From UBA1127 sp034422455 (GTDB lineage Bacteria > Chloroflexota > Dehalococcoidia > Lucifugimonadales > UBA1127), in the NCBI GenBank assembly GCA_034422455.1, contig DAOUJQ010000023.1, forward strand, positions 212,274 to 276,273: a stretch of 64,000 nt of DNA, written 5' to 3'. Position numbers and translations under genes: made by a program. Under the pieces are notes generated by a model. It was not told where the DNA came from. It was given only the letters and a program-made list of their open reading frames with translations, and did not search any database. Positions 7,253-14,199 of this stretch are shown one piece after another. The first letter of the stretch is position 1; every line of letters starts with the position of its first letter.

Positions 7253-7337
7253 GAGATTCGTTTCCCCCCGGGTGAAAATTTGTTTCGTAGCTGCAACGTG
7301 CCAACTCAGCTACAAAACAAAAAGCAAGACGAATCCC
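7253..7337 (+). repeat. Palindromic element, copy 4
   Basis: Stem TTTGTTTCGTAGCTG (7279-7293) with CAGCTACAAAACAAA (7307-7321), one mismatch. The loop CAACGTGCCAACT matches copies 2 and 3, but the outer stem sequence differs, with both arms changed. Confidence 0.8.
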
Positions 7338-7459
7338 AGAGCCTGTCGAAGGGTCCTGCGCATGCCGGTATCCGGAGGGGCGGTGCGGACTTGGTGGTCC
7401 CTTCCCCCCTTATGGGGGAAGAGCCTGCCCCGTACTTGATACGGGGTTGGGATGGGGGC

Positions 7460-7960
7460 TTACGGGAACGGGTCCCCCTGGCTCGCCGTCGCCTGGAACT
7501 CCCGCTCCCCCTCGCCCCAGAAGCCCTTGATGTACTCGATCACGTCGATGATCTCCTGGTCCGACAACTCCACGTCGAAGCCCGGCATCGCGCTCACCTG
7601 GCCCGGCAGCATGAAGGCCTGCCCGCCGCTCTTGGTCACTCGGAACAGGTAGCCGTCGCCGTGGTGCCACGTGTGCCCCGTGTTGTCGTGTGGCGGCGCC
7701 GGCAGCAGCCCGTCCGGCCCGGGGATGATCCAGTTCGGCTGCCCCTCGCCGTTCACGCCGTGGCACGCCGCGCAGTGCGTGACGTAGTTCTGCTTGCCCG
7801 GGTGGGCCGGCGTCGCCGGCGCCGCGGTGGCCGAGGGCCGTTGCGTCGTCGATGCCGTCCAGCCGCCCGCCGCCGCGCCGCTATCGTCACTGCCGCCGCA
7901 CCCTGGCGCGGCAATCGCCGTGAGTGCCACCATGGCGGCGACGGCGAGCAACGCCCGCAT
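7460..7960 (-). CDS. Cytochrome c, class I, secreted lipoprotein-like
   Basis: A 166-residue exported mono-heme cytochrome c. The N-terminal hydrophobic signal (MRALLAVAAMVALTAIAAPGC) ends in a cysteine, so lipid anchoring is plausible although the lipobox is weak. A Ser/Thr/Pro/Ala-rich linker follows, then the heme site CAACH, with a distal methionine likely in SAMPGF and the typical C-terminal helix SDQEIIDVIEYIKGF. The start at 7960 was chosen because it begins the signal peptide; the longer frame adds charged residues before it. It probably passes electrons in the cell envelope, but no partner oxidase or dehydrogenase is adjacent. Confidence 0.88.
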   Translation of the reverse strand: MRALLAVAAMVALTAIAAPGCGGSDDSGAAAGGWTASTTQRPSATAAPATPAHPGKQNYVTHCAACHGVNGEGQPNWIIPGPDGLLPAPPHDNTGHTWHHGDGYLFRVTKSGGQAFMLPGQVSAMPGFDVELSDQEIIDVIEYIKGFWGEGEREFQATASQGDPFP

Positions 7961-8095
7961 CACCGCAACCACAGAGCTTGGTGAAGTCTTCAACGGATGT
8001 CTCCGCCGTTCAGAGTCCCTTAACTCAATGATACTTGCAGAAATGGAAAACCACACAACTCCGGGTTGTGATTGAGACTGAAAGCGTGTTGACAA

Positions 8096-8111
8096 CCACA
8101 ATATCTTGTGC
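8096..8111 (+). promoter_or_regulatory. NrdR box upstream of nrdR-nrdJ
   Basis: CCACAATATCTTGTGC matches the NrdR-box consensus ACACWATATATWGTGT at 13 of 16 positions and contains the perfect dyad CACAA/TTGTG. It directly follows a TTGACA (8089-8094) that could be the -35 element. A second dyad, CACAAC/GTTGTG (8054-8070), lies about four helical turns upstream. Confidence 0.75.
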
Positions 8112-8169
8112 CAAACTTTCGACTCTCTACTACAAACGGTAGAAAACTAACCGAGCAGGAAACAAGGAT

Positions 8170-8190
8170 GCACACGCCGCGAGCGTGTGC
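8170..8190 (+). other. Hairpin in the nrdR leader
   Basis: GCACACGC and GCGTGTGC form a perfect 8-bp stem with a CGCGA loop, ending 21 bp before the nrdR start codon. Confidence 0.6.
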
Positions 8191-8211
8191 AGAATCCGGA
8201 GACAGCGGAAG

Positions 8212-8769
8212 ATGCGGTGCCCCTACTGCGACCATGACGTGTCCCGCGTGACCGACTCCCGTGAGGCCAGCGACGGCATCAAGCGACGTCGGGAGTGCGC
8301 CCGGTGCGGCCTCCGCTTCACCACGCTGGAGCGTCCCTTTACCGCCGCCCAGCTCGTCGTGAAGCGCGACGGCCGCCGCGAGGAGTTCGACCGGGAGAAG
8401 GTCCGCAGCGGCATCCTCATCTCCTGCGCCAAGCTGCCCGTCTCGTCCCAGGCCATCGACCGCCTCGTGGACGACGTCGAGCGGCAGATCAGTGCGCTGG
8501 GCAGGGCTGAGGTCCCCGGCGCGATGATTGGCCGGATGGTCATGGAGGGCCTCAAGGCGCTGGACCACGTGGCCTACGTGCGCTTCGCCAGCGTCTACCG
8601 CAACTTCACCGACTTGGAGAGCTTCGCGCAGGAGGTCGAGGCGCTGCAGCGGGATCCGGACCCCAACCGGGCGGCGGCCCTTGAGGCGCAGCTCTCCCTG
8701 CCCATGGCCGGGGGAGAATCTCGCGAAAAGCCCCCTAAACGAGCCAAGAAAACAGGCCCGGGAGGTTAG
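8212..8769 (+). CDS. nrdR: Transcriptional repressor NrdR
   Basis: A 185-residue NrdR, the ATP/dATP-sensing repressor of ribonucleotide reductase genes. The N-terminal zinc ribbon has C3/C6 and C29/C32 (MRCPYC, ECARCG), and an ATP-cone spans about residues 45-137 (LVVKRDGRREEFDREKV onward). The ATG at 8212 gives the canonical MRCPYC start and follows GCGGAAG. It is longer than the usual 150-160 residues because of a basic, disordered C-terminal tail (PPKRAKKTGPGG). The NrdR box upstream suggests autoregulation together with nrdJ, 85 bp downstream. Confidence 0.97.
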   Translation: MRCPYCDHDVSRVTDSREASDGIKRRRECARCGLRFTTLERPFTAAQLVVKRDGRREEFDREKVRSGILISCAKLPVSSQAIDRLVDDVERQISALGRAEVPGAMIGRMVMEGLKALDHVAYVRFASVYRNFTDLESFAQEVEALQRDPDPNRAAALEAQLSLPMAGGESREKPPKRAKKTGPGG

Positions 8770-8854
8770 TAGAATTCAGGCCTCCGGCGGGTCATTGGGG
8801 CTTGCCAAAGCCCCACGCAGAACCCAGTAGATACATCAGGGAAGGAGCGCGCTC

Positions 8855-11392
8855 GTGGTAGACATCCATTCACGAACAGACATCGAGCGAGATTCAGCGT
8901 TGGCGGAGCTGCGCCAGAAGCTCGCCGAGGCGGCGGAGCCCTCCGTCCGCGAAGCCCTGCAGATCGCGATTGCCCAGCTGGAGGCGCCAACGCCGGCCAT
9001 CCCGCAGGGCGGGCCCTCCAGGGCCCGCGTGCTGCAGGCCCTGGAGTCGCAGGGGATGACCGTGCCGGAGGCGGGCGAGGGGCCCCACCTGACGGAGAAC
9101 GCCCTCCGCGTCCTGGCCCACCGCTACTTCCTCAAGAACGACCGGTTTGAGCCCGTGGAGGACGCCCGCGGCATGTTCCGCCGCGTCGCCCGTTCCATCG
9201 CCGCCGCCGACCGCAGGTACGGCGCAACCGACTTGGAGGTCGCCGAGGCCGAGTCCGCCTTCTACGGCATGATGACCCGGCTGGAGTTTCTGCCCAACTC
9301 ACCCACGCTGATGAACGCCGGCACGGACGCCGGCACGCTCTCCGCCTGCTTTGTGCTGCCCCTTGAGGACAGCATGTCGGACATCATGAAGACCGCGTCG
9401 GACATTGCCATGGTGCAGAAGTTCGGTGGCGGCACCGGTGTGCCCCTGTCCAACCTGCGGCAGAAGGGCGCCCACATCTCCAGCACCCACGGCAAGGCCT
9501 GTGGGCCCATCGCCGTGCTGCGCCACCTCTCCAGCGTGTCTACCATGATCACCCAGGGCGGCAAGCGCGACGGCGCCAACATGGCCGTCATGAGCGTCCA
9601 CCACCCGGACATTGAGGAGTTCATCGAGTGCAAGCGCCAGGAGGGCGAGATCGCCAACTTCAACATCTCCGTCGGCGCGACGGACGCCTTCATGCAGGCG
9701 GTGATGCACGGCGGCACGATCGACGAGATCGACCCCGTGACCCAGGAGCCCACCGGCGTCGAGCGGGACGCCCGCGAGCTCTTTACCAGGATCGTGCAGG
9801 GCGCGTGGCGCAACGGCGAGCCCGGCATGATCTTCCTCGACGAGGTGAACCGCCGGCAGCCCACCCCGCACCTTGGCAGCATGGAGGCCACCAACCCCTG
9901 CGGCGAGCAGCCCCTGCTCCCCTACGAGTCCTGCAACCTGGGCTCTATCAACCTGACCAGGATGCTCTCCTACGGCCCCGACGGCGCCGTCATCGACTGG
10001 GACCTGCTGCGCTCCACCGTGCGGCTGGCCGCCCACTTCCTCGACAACACCATCGACGCCAACAACTACTCGGTCCCCGAGATCGAGAAGATGAACCTCC
10101 TCACCCGCAAGACCGGCCTGGGGGTGATGGGCTTCGCCGACATGCTCGTCCGCCTCGGTGTGCCATACGACTCCGAGGAAGGCGTCGAGATAGGCCGCCA
10201 GGTCATGCGCTTCATCGCTGACGAGGCCCGCGAGGAGTCCGAGCGGATGGCCATCTCGCGCGGGCCGTTCCTTGCGTGGCCCGGCAGCAGGCAGCAGATC
10301 GCGGGGATGAAGCCCCAGCGCAACGCCTGCCAGCTCACCGTCGCCCCCACGGGCACCATCTCCATGATCGCCGGTTGCTCCAGCGGCATCGAGCCGATCT
10401 TCGCCCTGGCTTTCCGCAAGCACAACATCCTGGAGGGCCAGACGCTCTACTACGTCGACAGCGCCTTTGAGGCCGTCGCTACGCACGAGGGCTTCTACAG
10501 CGACGACCTCGCCGAGTACCTCTCCGCCGGCAACTCCCTGCAGGACAATGACGGCGTTCCCGAGTGGGCGAAGGAGGTCTTTGCCACCGCGCCGGACATC
10601 GACCCCAAGTGGCACGTCCGCATGCAGGCGGCCTTCCAGGAGTCGACGGACGCCGCCATCTCCAAGACCATCAACTTCCCCAACTCAGCCACCGTCGACG
10701 ACGTCGAGCGCACGTACGTGCAGGCGTGGGAGACCGGCTGCAAGGGCATCACCGTCTACCGGGCCGGCAGCCGCGAGAAGGAGGTCCTGACGGCAGGCAC
10801 GAGCGAGTCTTCCTCCACGGAACTCGTGCCTGAAATGCCTGCCGGTGAGCAACGCCTGGTCCCCCGCCGGCGGCCGCCCCAGGTGCGTGGCGTGACCGAG
10901 CGGGTGCGCACCAGCCACGGCAACATGTACATCACCATCAACTTTGATGAGGAAGGCCGTCCCTTTGAGGTCTTCACCGCCTTGGGGAAGGCTGGAAGTT
11001 CCGACTCGGCGCAGTTGGAGGGCATATCGAGGCTGGTGTCCATGTCCCTCCGCGCCGGGGTGGACCCGGAGGCAATCGTCCAGCAGTTGCGGGGCATCAC
11101 GGACGAGCCCGTGTGGAGCGAGGGGACGCTGGTCCGCTCCGCCCCCGACGCGCTGGCCCTCGCGCTGGCGCGGGTGTGCGGTCTGGAGCCCGGCAGCCCC
11201 TATGGCGGGCAGTACGCCCTCTTCTCCAAGGAGTCCACGCCCGCGGGCGTGGCGCTCCCCCTCGCGCCTGCGGCCCCGGAGGCCACCGCCGTCCTGAGCA
11301 GTTGGGGCCGTTGCCCCGAGTGCTCCGGCCCGGTCGTCTACCAGGAGGGCTGCCTCATGTGCCGCGAGTGCGGTTACAACAAGTGCGGATAG
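8855..11392 (+). CDS. nrdJ: Adenosylcobalamin-dependent (class II) ribonucleoside-diphosphate reductase
   Basis: An 845-residue NrdJ that makes deoxyribonucleotides with a B12-derived thiyl radical, without oxygen or a second subunit. Diagnostic segments are SACFVLPLEDSM, FGGGTG, NPCGEQPLLPYESCNLGSINL (active-site cysteine about residue 348), APTGTISMIAGCSSGIEP and a C-terminal zinc ribbon CPECSG..CLMCRECGYNKCG that probably carries the re-reducing cysteines. The first 70 residues are a charged, helical extension before the ATP-cone-less core. Translation begins at GTG 8855 behind GGGAAGGAG. It forms a unit with nrdR; no cobalamin riboswitch was seen. Confidence 0.97.
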   Translation: MVDIHSRTDIERDSALAELRQKLAEAAEPSVREALQIAIAQLEAPTPAIPQGGPSRARVLQALESQGMTVPEAGEGPHLTENALRVLAHRYFLKNDRFEPVEDARGMFRRVARSIAAADRRYGATDLEVAEAESAFYGMMTRLEFLPNSPTLMNAGTDAGTLSACFVLPLEDSMSDIMKTASDIAMVQKFGGGTGVPLSNLRQKGAHISSTHGKACGPIAVLRHLSSVSTMITQGGKRDGANMAVMSVHHPDIEEFIECKRQEGEIANFNISVGATDAFMQAVMHGGTIDEIDPVTQEPTGVERDARELFTRIVQGAWRNGEPGMIFLDEVNRRQPTPHLGSMEATNPCGEQPLLPYESCNLGSINLTRMLSYGPDGAVIDWDLLRSTVRLAAHFLDNTIDANNYSVPEIEKMNLLTRKTGLGVMGFADMLVRLGVPYDSEEGVEIGRQVMRFIADEAREESERMAISRGPFLAWPGSRQQIAGMKPQRNACQLTVAPTGTISMIAGCSSGIEPIFALAFRKHNILEGQTLYYVDSAFEAVATHEGFYSDDLAEYLSAGNSLQDNDGVPEWAKEVFATAPDIDPKWHVRMQAAFQESTDAAISKTINFPNSATVDDVERTYVQAWETGCKGITVYRAGSREKEVLTAGTSESSSTELVPEMPAGEQRLVPRRRPPQVRGVTERVRTSHGNMYITINFDEEGRPFEVFTALGKAGSSDSAQLEGISRLVSMSLRAGVDPEAIVQQLRGITDEPVWSEGTLVRSAPDALALALARVCGLEPGSPYGGQYALFSKESTPAGVALPLAPAAPEATAVLSSWGRCPECSGPVVYQEGCLMCRECGYNKCG

Positions 11393-11540
11393 CGCCCCAC
11401 CGCCGTATCCGCGAAGGCGGGGACCCGGAGGTGAGGAAGTCGCGCAGGGTTGCGCGGTGGGGTCACGAGTTCAGGTGCCCGTTGGGGCGCTGATAGATGG
11501 CCGAAAACGGGGCCGGGCACCGGCTCGGCTTCGCGTAGGT

Positions 11541-11580
11541 GCGGGGGCTGACACGTTGCGGCGACGGAGTCAGCCCCCGC
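11541..11580 (+). terminator. Hairpin terminator after nrdJ
   Basis: GCGGGGGCTGAC (11541-11552) pairs over 12 bp with GTCAGCCCCCGC (11569-11580). The sequence after it (TCGATTTCTTGG) is only weakly T-rich. Confidence 0.65.
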
Positions 11581-11639
11581 TCGATTTCTTGGTGAAAACC
11601 AAACGATAACACTGCCTAAACTTTGGGAGTCGTATACCT

Positions 11640-11981
11640 GTGAACTATCACAAACAAACCAAGAACCCGGCACCAGCAATAATTCATATGCGGAGTCGGT
11701 ATCAAGGGGTTGCAGTGCGGCTGTGCCGCCGCCTAACGTCCATGCCGATCAAAGGCCCGCCTGCGCAGGGTGACGACCATCTGACCACCAACAAGTCAGA
11801 GGTAACCTGTTGGAACTGTGTTAGGCGCCTACGAGGCGGGCAAGCAGAATCTAAAGGTGAGAAAGAGTTGGCGCAGTGCATAGACACTGTGGGCGGTGAT
11901 GGTGGGCGCAGGTGTACAGCACCAGCCACGATAGGAGCGTACTGTAAGTGGCACGGACGGGGTGGGCACACACGTATATGA
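11640..11981 (+). CDS. Small cysteine-rich protein, unknown (possible zinc protein)
   Basis: An open frame of up to 113 codons from GTG 11640; in-frame ATGs at 11688 and 11742 are alternative starts and none has a clear ribosome site. The C-terminal half looks like protein: SEVTCWNC, then QCIDTVGGDGGRRC and GAYCKWH, giving five to six Cys/His residues in C-x2-C and C-x-H-like spacing, as in small zinc-binding proteins. The DNA is less GC-rich than neighbours. It could be a decayed fragment. It stands immediately upstream of the selenoprotein gene, but I see no functional link. Confidence 0.4.
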   Translation: MNYHKQTKNPAPAIIHMRSRYQGVAVRLCRRLTSMPIKGPPAQGDDHLTTNKSEVTCWNCVRRLRGGQAESKGEKELAQCIDTVGGDGGRRCTAPATIGAYCKWHGRGGHTRI

Positions 11982-12055
11982 GTCGCTCGATTCTGCCCGT
12001 TGACAGCCCGAACTGCCCATACTACCCTGTCCACAACCTTACCAAGGAGCGTGTC

Positions 12056-12325
12056 ATGGAAGGCAAACCGATTGTGGAGATCACCTACTGCGTGCCTTGA
12101 GGCTACCTCCCGCAGGCGGCTTGGATAGCCACCGAGATCTTCGCGGACCTGGGCAACAAGGTAGCAATCACCATCACCCCCGGCGATGCCGGCATCCTCA
12201 AGGTCACCTGTGACGGCGAGACCGTCTTTGACCGGCACAGTGAGGACGGCAAGTATCCGGAGTTCACCCGGATGAGGGGCATCAAGGGCGCCATCGCAGA
12301 CTACGTGAAGGCCGCGGCCGTCTAG
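12056..12325 (+). CDS. SelW-like selenoprotein (Rdx family) with in-frame UGA selenocysteine codon
   Basis: Reading TGA 12098-12100 as selenocysteine gives an 89-residue SelT/SelW/SelH (Rdx) protein. Residues VEITY lead into C12-V-P-U15-G-Y-L-P, matching the CxxUGYxP redox motif of selenoprotein W, at the first strand/helix turn of a thioredoxin-like fold. Downstream, TEIFADLG, ITPGDAGILKVTCDGETVFDR and the C-terminal helix also match the family. ATG 12056 has a strong AAGGAG seven bases upstream. There is no plausible second start after the TGA, and the frame stays open for 74 further codons to TAG 12323. A hairpin directly follows the TGA. The alternative, a nonsense-mutated SelW with Cys replaced by stop, is less likely given the exact position. 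The sel genes are not in this window. Confidence 0.9.
12101..12130 (+). promoter_or_regulatory. Candidate bacterial SECIS hairpin
   Basis: Immediately after the UGA, GGCTACC (12101-12107) pairs with GG(A)TAGCC (12123-12130, one bulged A). An inner CCG/CGG stem is capped by CAGG. The apical G residues lie about 15-16 nt after the UGA, where SelB-binding loops are expected. Loop pairing has alternatives. Confidence 0.6.
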
Positions 12326-12510
12326 CCGGCGCCTTCCATCGCAAGGACAACGGACTCGCCTCTGGCAGCACGCCGGGGGCGAGTTGCTTTTCGGCCCCCG
12401 GCCGTCGGGCAGTAGCCGCCCGCTTGCCGGTTCTGGCATAATGGGTCGCAACCAGCCAAGAAGACCTGAGGCAGTTGGCGCATGCGCTGCCGGGGACGAA
12501 GGAGGACGCC

Positions 12511-13368
12511 ATGGTGGTTGAGGCGACGTTTGACCGCAAGCTGCAGGACGTCGGCAACATCCTGATGATGGAGCACGTCAACGTGCTGGTGCCTGACCAG
12601 CGGCTCGCCCAGATCTTCTACATCTCCGGCCTTGGCCTCACCCGGGACCCCTACATGATGGTGGGACAGGACAACATGTGGGCCAACGCGGGCAAGCAGC
12701 AGTTCCACCTGCCCACTAGGGGGCAGCAGGTCCTCCGGGGCGTCATCGGCATCGAGGTGCCGGACATAGAGGCGCTCAAGGCCCGCTTGGAGGCCGTCAA
12801 GCCGCTCCTCGCGGACACCCACTTCGACTGCGTTGTCGAAGGCGATGCAGTCCTCGCCACTTGCCCTTGGGGCAACCGGTTCCGCTGCACCCAGGGCGAG
12901 GCCTACGCCAACGAGTGGCCCGTGGGCATTCCGTACGTGGAGTTTCACGTCCCCGCCGGCGCGGCCGAGGGCATCGCTCGCTTCTACCGGGAGGTCATCG
13001 ACGCTCCCGCCTCCGTTGACGGCGAGAGCGTCGCCCACGTGCGCATTGGCCTCAAGCAGGAGCTCCGCTTCCGCGAGACCGAGGGCGAAACGCCTCCCTA
13101 CGACGGCCACCACATCGCCGTCTATATCTCCAACTTCTCCGCCCCCCATGCCTTCTTGAACGAGCGCGGCCTCATCACGGAGGAGACCAACGACTACCAG
13201 TACCGTTTCGAGGACATCGTGGACCTGGACACGGGCGATGTGCTGTTCAAGATCGAGCATGAAGTCCGCAGTGCCACCCACCCCATGTTCCAGCGGTCGC
13301 TGGTGAATCGAAACGCGTCCCAGAACCTCCAGCAGTACGTCCACGGCCGGGACGCGCTGGTCCCCTAA
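12511..13368 (+). CDS. VOC (glyoxalase/bleomycin-resistance) superfamily protein
   Basis: A 285-residue protein with two VOC-type halves: residues about 20-120 (MMEHVNVLVPDQRLAQIFYISGLGL, HLPTRGQQVLRG) and about 135-240 (YVEFHVPAGAAEGIARFYREV, HHIAVYISNF). The H/E metal-ligand pattern is partly visible (H24, H204/H205 region), so a metal-dependent dioxygenase or isomerase activity is possible, but the substrate is unknown. ATG 12511 follows GAAGGAGG; an upstream ATG at 12475 was rejected. A 95-codon gene follows 18 bp downstream, probably in the same operon. Confidence 0.85.
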   Translation: MVVEATFDRKLQDVGNILMMEHVNVLVPDQRLAQIFYISGLGLTRDPYMMVGQDNMWANAGKQQFHLPTRGQQVLRGVIGIEVPDIEALKARLEAVKPLLADTHFDCVVEGDAVLATCPWGNRFRCTQGEAYANEWPVGIPYVEFHVPAGAAEGIARFYREVIDAPASVDGESVAHVRIGLKQELRFRETEGETPPYDGHHIAVYISNFSAPHAFLNERGLITEETNDYQYRFEDIVDLDTGDVLFKIEHEVRSATHPMFQRSLVNRNASQNLQQYVHGRDALVP

Positions 13369-13386
13369 CGACTTCGGAGGCACAGG

Positions 13387-13674
13387 ATGAACGAGTCCGG
13401 CGTCAAGATAAGCCTGGGTTCCGGCGGCACCCGCATCGAGTTGGAATGCGAGCACCAGAGCGGCGTCCTGTACACCGTCCCGGGCGAGATGTCCTGGGTG
13501 TGCACGCCGGAGATGCTGCACGCCCACGCCCTCGCCGGTTTCCTGCGAGAGCTCGTGAAGCTGGAGTCGCCGCAGGTTGAAGCCCTGATGCAGCGCTGGG
13601 GCGTGTATTACCGGGAACGGCCGGTGGTCGCCTCCACGCCGGATGGATCAGGGGAGCCGGTGCCGGCTTCGTGA
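13387..13674 (+). CDS. Conserved-looking hypothetical protein
   Basis: A 95-residue soluble protein beginning at ATG 13387 behind CGGAGGCACAGG, closely following the VOC gene. Beta-rich N-terminus (VKISLGSGGTRIELEC), a tryptophan-containing loop (PGEMSWVCTPEMLHAHALAGFLRELVK) and a disordered, proline-rich tail. I do not recognise a family. The ribosome site, spacing and codon bias support a real gene cotranscribed with the VOC protein. Confidence 0.7.
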   Translation: MNESGVKISLGSGGTRIELECEHQSGVLYTVPGEMSWVCTPEMLHAHALAGFLRELVKLESPQVEALMQRWGVYYRERPVVASTPDGSGEPVPAS

Positions 13675-13704
13675 CCTGGCATCGCCACCGAGACACAAGA
13701 AAGA

Positions 13705-13726
13705 GGAGCGCCCAATTGGACGCTCC
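13705..13726. terminator. Bidirectional hairpin between convergent genes
   Basis: GGAGCG-C-CCAA and TTGG-A-CGCTCC form a hairpin in the short gap between the convergent genes ending at 13674 and 13762. Confidence 0.55.
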
Positions 13727-13761
13727 CCCACACTTCCGGGTTCTTGTGAGCCGACCGATGA

Positions 13762-14019
13762 CTACTCGTCCAGCGAGTTGGACCCCAGGCTCGCAGGGAC
13801 GGCGAGCGGAATGTCGCTGGCCGACTTGCGAGAGGCGTCGTCCTCCCAGTAGAACGAGCTGTCCGGCGAGTTGCGGAACTCCCGCTCTTCACCGCATCGC
13901 TTGCACTGACCGCGGCTGATCGGCCCTGCCGGCGTCTCGATGACCCAGTGGTGGGCGCAGCGCGGCGCGGACAGGACTTCGGCGTTTGCTTCCAGCAGGG
14001 CTTCCTTCTCCAGGCTCAT
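13762..14019 (-). CDS. Small zinc-ribbon-like protein
   Basis: An 85-residue protein with one putative metal site: C21 and H23/H24 in APRCAHHW, then C39-x2-C42 in GQCKRCGEEREF. The HHWVIETPAGPISRGQCKRCG segment is a recognisable pattern of small uncharacterised bacterial proteins, where one zinc finger precedes an acidic tail. A good promoter lies just upstream, facing away from the SufR-like regulator gene, so that regulator may control it (inference from the shared inverted repeat). Function unknown. Confidence 0.72.
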   Translation of the reverse strand: MSLEKEALLEANAEVLSAPRCAHHWVIETPAGPISRGQCKRCGEEREFRNSPDSSFYWEDDASRKSASDIPLAVPASLGSNSLDE

Positions 14020-14058
14020 CGTATCTATTCTCCACCGCTAGTTTGTTTCTATGTCGTG

Positions 14059-14087
14059 AGGGTAGCACACGATTTCGTCTTTGTCAA
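14059..14087 (-). promoter_or_regulatory. Promoter of the small zinc-ribbon gene
   Basis: On the minus strand TTGACA (14087-14082), 17 bp, TACCCT (14064-14059). The spacer contains GATTTCGTC (14071-14079 on plus), one arm of an inverted repeat. Confidence 0.7.
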
Positions 14088-14123
14088 GCATTTTGTTGAA
14101 AAAACATATTTTACGACGAAATC
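14071..14123. promoter_or_regulatory. Inverted repeat between divergent promoters, candidate operator
   Basis: GATTTCGTC (14071-14079) and GACGAAATC (14115-14123) are perfect 9-bp inverted arms with centres 44 bp apart. One lies inside the leftward promoter and one just upstream of the rightward promoter. Confidence 0.5.
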
Positions 14124-14136
14124 CTCAATAACCCCT

Positions 14137-14166
14137 TTGACACTCCGGAAACGTGCGGGCTACAAT
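14137..14166 (+). promoter_or_regulatory. Promoter of the SufR-like regulator gene
   Basis: TTGACA (14137-14142), 18 bp, TACAAT (14161-14166). The predicted RNA start is about 27 nt before the chosen ATG. Confidence 0.75.
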
Positions 14167-14199
14167 GGCTGCGTCTGGATAGCGCCCCCTTTGCATGCT

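Larger units (their letters stand above)
6768..7459. repeat. Repeat array: three palindromic elements plus mosaic modules
   Basis: A 690-bp gene-free stretch. It holds three near-tandem units, each made of a CGCTACCCTCG..CCATGCACCG segment, a short variable part with a TGAGCCTGTCGAAGG core or a CCCCCTC..GGGGGAGGG module, then the palindromic element (copies at about 6899-6982, 7093-7176 and 7253-7337). It ends in further mosaic modules up to the cytochrome c gene (7340-7455). No open frame in it looks protein-coding. Confidence 0.8.

Noticed and set aside
6808..7345. Possible CRISPR array
   Set aside because: Units are 160-190 bp, imperfect, only three in number and internally palindromic; there are no cas genes.
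8770..8854. Cobalamin riboswitch before nrdJ
   Set aside because: The gap is only 85 bp and contains no B12-box-like sequence.
12098..12100. TGA read as an ordinary stop, leaving a 14-residue peptide
   Set aside because: The downstream 74 codons continue SelW homology in the same frame with no new start, and the TGA is exactly at the CxxU position.
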